Source: Roseateles sp.
GTDB lineage: Bacteria > Pseudomonadota > Gammaproteobacteria > Burkholderiales > Burkholderiaceae_C
Assembly (NCBI GenBank): GCA_015657635.1
Contig: JACDQM010000167.1
Location: forward strand, 1 to 64,000
Direction of reading: 5' to 3'
DNA length: 64,000 nt
In this document: piece after piece, positions 57,608 to 64,000 of the stretch
Layout of the letters: every line of letters starts with the position of its first letter
Numbering within the stretch: position 1 is the stretch's first letter
Translations under genes and position numbers: made by a program
The notes under the pieces: generated by a model
What the model was told of the DNA's origin: nothing
The model's input: the letters and a program-made list of their open reading frames with translations, nothing else
Database searches by the model: none

Positions 57608-58963
57608 TTGCGCACGATCCCGTTCCTGGCCGGCTTGCTGCTGGCCGCAGGGCTTCATCCGTTCTCACAGGCGCAGACGGCGCCGCCGGCGGCACCGGCA
57701 GCGGCCGCCAGCGCGCCAACGCAGGCCAGCCCGGTTTCCGCCACCGCCCGGCGTGTCTACGAGCAAGCCCGCTCGCAGCTGCTGCAGATCCGCACGCTGC
57801 TGCAGAACCAGGACAGCCAGGCCTCGGTCGGCTCAGGCTTCCTGGTCAGCGAAGACGGCCATGTGATCACCAACTACCACGTCATCAGCCAGGCGGCGCT
57901 GGAACCGGATCGCTACCGCCTGCGTTACGCGACCACGGAGGGCGGCCAAGGCGAGTTGCAGCTGCTGGACTTCGATGTGCGGCGCGACATGGCGCTGCTG
58001 AAGATCTCTGGCGGCGGTCTGCGCGGTGTCGCGCCGCTGCGTTTTCGGACGCCGGACCAGCCCTTGTCCAAGGGCGATCGCATCTACTCGATGGGCAATC
58101 CGCACGATGTCGCGTTTGCAGTGGTGGAGGGCACCTACAACGGCATGGTCGAGCGCAGCTTCGACGAGCTGATCTACTACTCTGGCAGCATCAATTCCGG
58201 CATGAGCGGCGGGCCGGTGGTGGATGAGATGGGGCGCGTGGTCGGCATCAATGTGTCGGCCATGTTCTTTGCCCAGCAGATGAGCTTTCTGGTGCCGGCG
58301 CCCTATGCCAGCGCGCTGCTGACGCGCAGCCGCGACGCCAAGCCCATGTCCGGGCCCGCCTGGCCGCGCCTGCGCGAGCAGTTGATGGCTTACCAGGACG
58401 AGCTGAGTGCGCGCTTCATCGCCCAGCCCTGGCGCGGCGCGGATCACGACCGCTACCGCCTGCCGGTGCCGCAGGAGGACTTCATGCGCTGCTGGGGCCG
58501 CGGCACGCCGGCTGACAGCAAGGGGCTGGAATTCCAGCGCTCGCAATGCCGGATGGAGCATGCAATCTTCATCAACGGTGGGCTGCAGACCGGCTTCCTG
58601 AACATGGCGCACGAGGCCTATGACGGCGCCAAGCTCGGTGCGGCGCGTTTTGCCAAGCAGTACACGGCCAGCTTCCGCAACGAGAACCTGGGCCGCAATG
58701 ACAAGCACCGCACCGCGCCGCATTGCAAGGAAGATTTCGTCCAGCAGGCCGACGGCAAGGGACCGCCGCTGCGGGCGGTGGTCTGCCTGCGCGCCTACCG
58801 CAAGCTGAAAGGCCTGCACGATCTGAGCGTGCTGGTCACCACGGTGGACGGCCGCACCGAAGGCGCGCTGGGTCGTTTTGACGCGCATGGCGTCAGTTTT
58901 GACAACGCGCTGCGTCTGAGCGCCCATTACCTTGGAGGCTTCGGATGGACACGGGCGCAGTGA
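57608..58963 (+). CDS. Exported trypsin-like serine protease
   Basis: This 451-residue protein has a signal peptide (FLAGLLLAAGLHPFSQAQ) and a Ala/Pro-rich linker. A trypsin-fold protease domain follows with the His in ITNYHVIS near residue 91, the Asp in RRDMALLKI near 127 and the Ser in NSGMSGGPVV near 200. The C-terminal 200 residues are a domain I do not recognise, with several Cys residues. The TTG at 57608 follows AGGGAG. The stop overlaps the FHA gene start by 19 bp, so the two are made together. Confidence 0.83.
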   Translation: MRTIPFLAGLLLAAGLHPFSQAQTAPPAAPAAAASAPTQASPVSATARRVYEQARSQLLQIRTLLQNQDSQASVGSGFLVSEDGHVITNYHVISQAALEPDRYRLRYATTEGGQGELQLLDFDVRRDMALLKISGGGLRGVAPLRFRTPDQPLSKGDRIYSMGNPHDVAFAVVEGTYNGMVERSFDELIYYSGSINSGMSGGPVVDEMGRVVGINVSAMFFAQQMSFLVPAPYASALLTRSRDAKPMSGPAWPRLREQLMAYQDELSARFIAQPWRGADHDRYRLPVPQEDFMRCWGRGTPADSKGLEFQRSQCRMEHAIFINGGLQTGFLNMAHEAYDGAKLGAARFAKQYTASFRNENLGRNDKHRTAPHCKEDFVQQADGKGPPLRAVVCLRAYRKLKGLHDLSVLVTTVDGRTEGALGRFDAHGVSFDNALRLSAHYLGGFGWTRAQ

Positions 58964-59922
58964 TCGAGCTGCTGGGCCGCGACGGCCAGCAGCGGATGGT
59001 TCACAAGGTGCTGGGCTGGCCTTGCACGATCGGCCGTTCGCCCGCCTGCGATCTGGTGCTGGACGACGCGCATCTGGCGGGTCAGCATGCGCGCATCGAA
59101 CTCGATGAGAGCGGTGCAGCGCGGCTGCTGCTGCTGCCGAGCCTGAATGGTGCTGCTGTCGGTCGGCGGAAATTTGAGGCCGGTGCGGCGCTGACGCTGG
59201 ATCCGGGAGCCGTGTTCCAGCTCGGTGCCTCCAGCCTGCGCCTGCGCCTTGCTGCGGACCCGCTGCCCCCCGAGTTGGCGCTGCTGCCCGAGGTGGGACC
59301 GCAGCGCAAAGTGCTGCTGCCGGTGTTGCTGCTGCTCTGGTTGGGCCTGCTGTGGTTCGATCAGTGGTCGGCCCTCAATCCCGGCTCGCCCTGGATCCAG
59401 TACAGCGGCGCCGTGCTCGGTCCGCTGGCGGTGCTGCTGCTGTGGGCGGCGGGCTGGGCTTTGCTGACGCAGTTGTTCCAGCACCGCTTCCCCTTTGTTG
59501 CCCATCTGTGGCGCGCTCTGCTGAGTGTGGCCGGACTGCATGTGCTGACCTTTGGCCTGCCGGTGCTGGCCTATGCGTTCTCGGCGCCGCGCCTGCTGGT
59601 GCTGGATGCGCTGCTGTTTCCGCTCGGGCTGGCCGCGATGCTGTGGTGGCATGCGGTCCTGGTCTGGCCGCGGGCGCGTCGGGCGCTGGTCTGGGGGCTG
59701 GGCGGCTTGCTGTGTGCCGCCTTGCTGCTGATGGCCGCCCGCAAGCAGGATCAGCAGCATCTGTTCGGGCCGCTCTACCTCAGCACGTTGCCGCCGCCCG
59801 AGTGGCGCATGGTGCAGCCCAAGCCGCCCGAGGCCTTGATCGAATCCTTGCGACCGCTGGAGGCCGAGCTGGCGCGCAAGGCGGCCAAGGACGAGACGGA
59901 CGAGCCCGCAGAGTCGGACTGA
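58945..59922 (+). CDS. FHA-domain membrane protein
   Basis: This 325-residue protein has an N-terminal FHA phosphothreonine-binding domain (TIGRSPACDLVLDDAHLAGQ near residues 28-47, with the conserved Arg and Ser). About four membrane helices and a charged tail follow. It overlaps the protease gene and may act with it at the membrane, perhaps sensing a phosphorylated partner. The partner kinase is not in the window. Confidence 0.83.
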   Translation: MDTGAVIELLGRDGQQRMVHKVLGWPCTIGRSPACDLVLDDAHLAGQHARIELDESGAARLLLLPSLNGAAVGRRKFEAGAALTLDPGAVFQLGASSLRLRLAADPLPPELALLPEVGPQRKVLLPVLLLLWLGLLWFDQWSALNPGSPWIQYSGAVLGPLAVLLLWAAGWALLTQLFQHRFPFVAHLWRALLSVAGLHVLTFGLPVLAYAFSAPRLLVLDALLFPLGLAAMLWWHAVLVWPRARRALVWGLGGLLCAALLLMAARKQDQQHLFGPLYLSTLPPPEWRMVQPKPPEALIESLRPLEAELARKAAKDETDEPAESD

Positions 59923-59948
59923 GCTTGATTGCAGCGATAATCCCGCCG

Positions 59949-60394
59949 GTGAAGCAAGCCAGACCGCCGCTGGTGCAAGCGTGGAAACACGGCACTGGAG
60001 GAAGGTCCGGACTGCATAGAGCGGCGTAGCAGTTAACGGCTGCCCGGCGCAAGCCGAGGATCAGAGCAACAGAGACGAGTTCTGTCAGGCAACCCGATGG
60101 GTGGTCTATGAGGCGCCAGCGCAAGCTGGCGTGGGGCAAGGCGAAAGCCTTGAACCATCGGGCGATAGCCCGAACCGAATAGCACCTCTGTCGGGCAAGG
60201 CCCGACAGAGGTGAAACGGGCAATCTCTACGCGCAGCAACACCAAGTAGGCCAGCGTTGATGCGGCTCGCAGAGCTGGCGGGTAGGTGGCACCGAGCCGG
60301 ACAGTGATGTCCGGCCCAGAGGAATGGCGGTCACAGGGCCTGGCCCGCAAGGGTCAGGTCTTGCACAGAATCCGGCCTATCGGCTTGCTTCACA
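59949..60394 (+). ncRNA. rnpB: RNase P RNA, catalytic subunit
   Basis: The ends pair as GTGAAGCAAGCC (59949) with GGCTTGCTTCAC (to about 60394), the P1 helix. The conserved core is present: GAGGAAGGTCCGGACTGCATAG near 59997, AGAGCAACAGAGAC near 60063, and CAGAATCCGGCCTATCGGC at the end. A perfect 14-bp hairpin, CACCTCTGTCGGGC-AAG-GCCCGACAGAGGTG, lies at 60183-60213 where the P12 arm is expected. At about 446 nt it is longer than the 380-nt norm because of extended arms. It processes pre-tRNA 5' ends. Confidence 0.92.
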
Positions 60395-60411
60395 CTTTTT
60401 CAGCAGTGCCC

Positions 60412-61401
60412 TCAGGCAGTCTTGCCTGCCAGGATGGCCTCGATGGTCTCCTGCGCGGCCAGCGCCTCCGCAAATCCCGGCAAGCAATGCGAGCGGCCTT
60501 CGATCATCGCCACCCATTGGTCGAGCTGGTCGAGATGCGCGGCAGTGCGCCAGGCTTCGCCCTGGCCCAGATCCCGCCAGCTGCCGTCGGTCTGGCGTTC
60601 GCGGGCCTGGCTGAACCACTCGTTCAGTTCGAGCTCGCCGGCGCTGGCCTGCCAGCGCATGGCGTTGTAGTCGGCCAGTCCGCCGCCCACGCGCGCCCAG
60701 ATGCGAACCGGCACGCCAGAGGCATTCAGCTCGGCCTTCAGGCCGGTCTCGGCGCTTTGGCCGTCTTCCGGATAGTCGACGGCGCTGCTCGTCACGCTGC
60801 AGCTGCCCAGCACGCGCTGGATCGCAAAGATGAAGTGGGACAGCACCTCGCGCGCCATGCCACCTTCACCGCGCTGCGACAGCCAGGCACCGGCCGCTGC
60901 CTGCCAGGGCCGCGGCCAGGCGGCAAAGGCCAGTTCGAGTTCGACGCTTTGCAACTGGCCGAGCGGCTGCCTGGACGCCGCGCCGAAGGCGCGCTGCAGC
61001 GCGCTCAGGCCCGCCGACGAGGCCAGTGAAAAATTGACCGCGGCCCGGCGCTTCTCGCTTGCGATGCGCGCGATGGTCTGGCGCGCCGAGTCGAAGTCCA
61101 CAGTCAGCGGCTTCTCGCAGAACACGCTCAGGCCGGCGTCGAAGGCCAGATTCGACAGCGGCATATGGGCCGCCGGCGGGGTGGCGATATAGAGGCTGTG
61201 CAGGCCGGAGTCCTGAATCAGCGATTCGGCGGACTCCGCGACGCGCAGCTCGGGCCAGCGCTGCTGCACCTCGGCGACGGCTGCCGGATTGGCGTCCCAG
61301 ACGCGCACGGCGCGCAGGCGCTCGTGGCCGGCCATGCGGGCCAGCATGCGCTGCCCCATCACGCCCAGGCCGATCACACCGACATTCAACTGCTTACCCA
61401 T
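60412..61401 (-). CDS. Gfo/Idh/MocA-family oxidoreductase
   Basis: This 329-residue NAD(P)-dependent sugar-type oxidoreductase begins LNVGVIGLGVMGQRML (Rossmann). FCEKPLTVD follows near residue 93 (the conserved EKP), and a C-terminal alpha/beta domain. The substrate is not known. The ATG at 61401 gives the usual length; the open frame upstream looks like untranslated sequence. Confidence 0.86.
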   Translation of the reverse strand: MGKQLNVGVIGLGVMGQRMLARMAGHERLRAVRVWDANPAAVAEVQQRWPELRVAESAESLIQDSGLHSLYIATPPAAHMPLSNLAFDAGLSVFCEKPLTVDFDSARQTIARIASEKRRAAVNFSLASSAGLSALQRAFGAASRQPLGQLQSVELELAFAAWPRPWQAAAGAWLSQRGEGGMAREVLSHFIFAIQRVLGSCSVTSSAVDYPEDGQSAETGLKAELNASGVPVRIWARVGGGLADYNAMRWQASAGELELNEWFSQARERQTDGSWRDLGQGEAWRTAAHLDQLDQWVAMIEGRSHCLPGFAEALAAQETIEAILAGKTA

Positions 61402-61519
61402 CTGACGCCCGTTGCTGGAATCCTTGAAGGGCGGCAGTTTAAGCGTGGCGGCTACACTGCCCCGGCGGTCTGCGATCCCGGTTCTCCGAGCGGGGCGATC
61501 CGCGCACGTTTCCCCCCCA

Positions 61520-62725
61520 ATGAATCCTGATTCAGCGACCCTCTGGCGCGCGCCGCGCTGGGCCTTGGCCCTCTTGCTGGCCGGTCTGGCCACGGTCGGT
61601 CCCTTCTCGATCGACACCTATCTGCCGGCCTTCTCGGGCATTGCCGAAGCGCTGAACGCCACACCGGTGCAAATGCAGCAGACGCTATCGAGCTATCTGC
61701 TGGGCTTCGCGGTAATGAATCTGTTCCATGGCGCGCTGTCCGACAGCTTCGGGCGTCGGCCGGTGGTGCTGATCGGCATGGCGGTGTTCACGCTGGCCTC
61801 GCTGGGCTGCGCCCTGGCCGACAGCATCGGGCAGCTGGTGTTCTGGCGCACCGTGCAGGGCATGTCGGCCGGGGCTGGCGTGGTGGTGTCGCGCGCCATC
61901 ATTCGCGATATGTTCCCGCCGGCCGAGGCGCAGCGCGTGATGTCGCAGGTGACGATCTTCTTCGGCGTGGCACCCGCGGTGGCGCCGATGGTGGGCGGCT
62001 TCCTGTTCGTGCATGCCGACTGGCACTCGATCTTCTGGTTCCTGGTGCTGGTGGGTGCGGTGCTGCTGGTTGCGAACTGGCGCCTGCTGCCGGAGACCCT
62101 GCACAAGGACCAGGCGCAGCCCTTTCATCCGGTCTCGCTGCTGCGCGGCTACCGGCAGATGTGCAGCAGCCGGCGCTTTCTGTTGCTGGTGCTGGCCAGC
62201 GGCATTCCTTTCAACGGCATGTTTCTCTACGTGCTGGCCGCGCCGGTGTTTCTGGGCGAGCATCTCGGCCTTGCGCCGACCCAGTTCTTCTGGTTCTTCT
62301 GCTTCACCATCGGCGGCATCATGAGCGGCGCCTGGCTCAGCGGGCGCTTGGCCGGACGCATCGCGCCCAAGCGCCAGATCCGGCATGGCTTTGCCATCAT
62401 GCTGGCGGTCGCCGTGCTCAATGTGGCGCTGAACCTCGTGCTGGCGCCCAGCGTCTGGTGGGCGCTGCCGGTGATCGCGGTGTTCTCGTTCGGCTGGTCG
62501 CTGATGGTGCCGGTGGTCACGCTGATGGTGCTGGACCAGAACCCGGAGCGGCGCGGCATGGCCTCGTCGCTGCAGGCCGCCATCGGCAGCGCTGCCAATG
62601 GCCTGGTAGCCGGCCTGCTGGTGCCGCTGGTGATGCATTCGACGCTGAGCCTGGCCGTGGCTTCGCTGGCCTTGATGTCGGTCGGGCTGGTGGCCTGGCT
62701 GATGATCAAGCGCGAGCTCAGTTAG
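61520..62725 (+). CDS. Bcr/CflA-family drug-resistance exporter
   Basis: This 401-residue major facilitator protein has about 12 membrane helices and the family's GALSDSFGRRPVVLIG loop (motif A) near residue 73. The opening PFSIDTYLPAFSGIAEAL is typical of Bcr/CflA exporters. It probably pumps drugs out by proton exchange. The start is the ATG at 61520. It is divergent from the oxidoreductase gene. Confidence 0.88.
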   Translation: MNPDSATLWRAPRWALALLLAGLATVGPFSIDTYLPAFSGIAEALNATPVQMQQTLSSYLLGFAVMNLFHGALSDSFGRRPVVLIGMAVFTLASLGCALADSIGQLVFWRTVQGMSAGAGVVVSRAIIRDMFPPAEAQRVMSQVTIFFGVAPAVAPMVGGFLFVHADWHSIFWFLVLVGAVLLVANWRLLPETLHKDQAQPFHPVSLLRGYRQMCSSRRFLLLVLASGIPFNGMFLYVLAAPVFLGEHLGLAPTQFFWFFCFTIGGIMSGAWLSGRLAGRIAPKRQIRHGFAIMLAVAVLNVALNLVLAPSVWWALPVIAVFSFGWSLMVPVVTLMVLDQNPERRGMASSLQAAIGSAANGLVAGLLVPLVMHSTLSLAVASLALMSVGLVAWLMIKRELS

Positions 62726-62887
62726 GGAAGCTCTGCATAAGTCGACGCGAGGCCGAGTCCTGCGGATCGGGATGGGATGCAAGGCGCAGTTTGCTGCCAA
62801 TAGCCGTAGCTATTGGCGAGAACTGCAACGCCGCAGCCCGCCCGAGTCCGCGCGATCACGGACCGCGTTGATTTGTGCAGAGCTTCC
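62726..62887. repeat. MITE-like palindromic element
   Basis: The 162-bp segment starts GGAAGCTCTGCATAA and ends TTGTGCAGAGCTTCC; the ends are inverted repeats matching at 14 of 15 positions. Inside is a second palindrome (CCAATAGC-CGTA-GCTATTGG at about 62799-62818) flanked by further pairing bases. No coding frame exists. It begins right after the stop of the exporter gene and may serve as its terminator. It is probably a small non-autonomous mobile or repetitive element. Confidence 0.6.
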
Positions 62888-63007
62888 TTATGGCTAGGCT
62901 GAAGAAGTCGCGCTAAAGAGCGCGGCCAAGCGTCCGAAGAAGAGGGCAAGAAGAAAGGGCTCCGCGGCCAGGCATGAGGTCGTCCTGGGCGGGGCCGGGA
63001 GCCTGCA

Positions 63008-63994
63008 ATGCCGCCATTCGCACCGATCAACAAGCCTGGATTTGCCACTGTGCAGACGCTGCTGGCGCTCAGCCTGCTGGCGTCTGCACCGGCTTGGGCA
63101 CAGAACCGCCCGGCGGCGATCAGCACCAAGCCGGTGCCGCGCGCCGCGGCGGAGCCCGCGGCCAGCGCGGAGGACGCCGGTGATCCGCTGCGTCAGCGCC
63201 TGGCCGAGCGCCTGAGCTCCAGCAAGGAGCCGATTGACGCGCCCAGGGCTGCCAAGCGCCCCGCCGCCAAGGAGGGCAGCAAGTCCGGCAGCGGCGCCAA
63301 GGCTGAGGGTCATGGCGCCGCCGTGCATTGGTCCTATGTCGGTGAAAGCGCGCCGGAGCGCTGGGGTCAGTTGCGGCCTGACTATCGCCTGTGCGCCATC
63401 GGCACGCGCCAGAGCCCGATCGACATCCGCGAGGGCATCAAGGTGGATCTGGAGCCGATCCAGTTCGACTACCGGCCCAGTGCCTTTGCGGTGCTGGACA
63501 ACGGCCACACGGTGCAGGTCAATGTGGCGCCAGGCAGCGGCCTGCAGGTGATGGGGCGTCGCTACGAGTTGCAGCAGTTCCACTTTCATCGCCCGAGCGA
63601 AGAGCGCGTGATGGGGCGGCAGTTCGAGATGTCGGCGCATCTGGTGCACAAGGATGCCGAGGGGCGTCTGGCGGTGGTTGCCGTGCTGCTGGAGCGCGGC
63701 GCTGAGCAGCCGCTGGTACAGATGGTGTGGAACAACCTTCCGCTGGAGAAGCACGAGGCACTCAACGGGCCGGGGCAGATGGACCTGCAGCAGTTGCTGC
63801 CGGCTGACCGAAGCTACTACACCTATATGGGCTCGCTGACGACGCCGCCTTGCTCGGAAGGCGTGCTGTGGCTGGTGATGCGCCAGCCGGTGCCGGTGTC
63901 CGCCGAGCAGGTGAATATCTTCTCGCGCCTGTACCCGATGAATGCGCGGCCGCTGCAGGCTGGCTCCGGACGCCTGATCAAGGAAAGCCGCTGA
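63008..63994 (+). CDS. Alpha-class carbonic anhydrase, exported
   Basis: This 328-residue protein has a signal-like N-terminus (LLALSLLASAPAWAQ). An Ala/Lys-rich linker of ~70 residues follows, then a full alpha-carbonic anhydrase domain. Substrate and zinc residues are RQSPIDIRE near 139, the His pair in FHFHRPSEE near 192, the third His in SAHLVHKD near 212 and the Thr in SLTTPPCSEGVLW near 280. The stop codon is at 63992-63994. It converts CO2 and bicarbonate in the periplasm. The ATG at 63008 is the only plausible start; the linker is longer than usual. Confidence 0.93.
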   Translation: MPPFAPINKPGFATVQTLLALSLLASAPAWAQNRPAAISTKPVPRAAAEPAASAEDAGDPLRQRLAERLSSSKEPIDAPRAAKRPAAKEGSKSGSGAKAEGHGAAVHWSYVGESAPERWGQLRPDYRLCAIGTRQSPIDIREGIKVDLEPIQFDYRPSAFAVLDNGHTVQVNVAPGSGLQVMGRRYELQQFHFHRPSEERVMGRQFEMSAHLVHKDAEGRLAVVAVLLERGAEQPLVQMVWNNLPLEKHEALNGPGQMDLQQLLPADRSYYTYMGSLTTPPCSEGVLWLVMRQPVPVSAEQVNIFSRLYPMNARPLQAGSGRLIKESR

Positions 63995-64000
63995 GGCCTC

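Overview
The window reads as a chromosome segment of a high-GC betaproteobacterium of the order Burkholderiales. This is an inference from the right half: a PEP-CTERM protein, a class II dihydroorotase next to a DUF3025 gene, a Bcr/CflA exporter and the RNase P RNA. The left half (about 1-33.8 kb) looks by eye less GC-rich and is an integrated genomic island. The right half (34-64 kb) is ordinary core chromosome.

Island, 1-28.4 kb. This is a Dpd system, the known family of clusters that place 7-deazaguanine derivatives in DNA and restrict DNA lacking them. A tightly coupled plus-strand operon holds the restriction arm: dpdE, dpdF, dpdG, dpdH, dpdI, dpdJ, dpdK and dpdD, with 4-nt overlaps throughout and a longer overlap before dpdD. 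dpdD is interrupted by two apparent frame changes. The modification arm faces it on the minus strand: a dpdC candidate, a DGQHR gene, dpdA, a second DGQHR gene and queC. A divergent gene encodes three tandem QueD-type domains, of which only the middle one keeps the catalytic residues. QueD and QueC are two of the enzymes that make preQ0; folE and queE are not in view and presumably come from the host queuosine pathway. Two DpdB-like paralogues flanking dpdA and the triple-domain QueD are the least ordinary parts. Between the arms lies an unrecognised gene with a perfect 17-bp palindrome upstream. The right end carries a Fic remnant and a tyrosine integrase that reads away from a 45-bp sequence equal to the 3' part of a CAT-anticodon tRNA, an attachment-site scar.

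Second segment, 28.5-33.8 kb. It ends in an exact second copy of the same 45-bp tRNA fragment, so it looks like a tandem element in the same tRNA gene. It carries an unknown helical protein, a DUF262/DUF1524 (GmrSD-like) putative modification-dependent nuclease, and a two-gene operon ending in a PIN-domain protein.

Core chromosome, 34-64 kb. Genes include an AhpD-like protein, a DsrE-like protein, a TonB-dependent receptor, ribA, a glycine-zipper lipoprotein and an HNH nuclease. A fatty-acid degradation cluster follows: TetR regulator, acyl-CoA dehydrogenase, DUF2147 protein, bifunctional 3-hydroxyacyl-CoA dehydrogenase/enoyl-CoA hydratase, thiolase with a 1-nt deletion, DUF1569 protein, alpha/beta hydrolase, enoyl-CoA hydratase and SGNH hydrolase. 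Then come a FAD oxidoreductase, a thioesterase, an Atm1-type ABC exporter, a PEP-CTERM protein, a LysR regulator, a DUF4394 lipoprotein, pyrC, a DUF3025 gene, a secreted serine protease, an FHA membrane protein, rnpB, a Gfo/Idh oxidoreductase, a Bcr/CflA exporter, a 162-bp palindromic repeat and an alpha-carbonic anhydrase.
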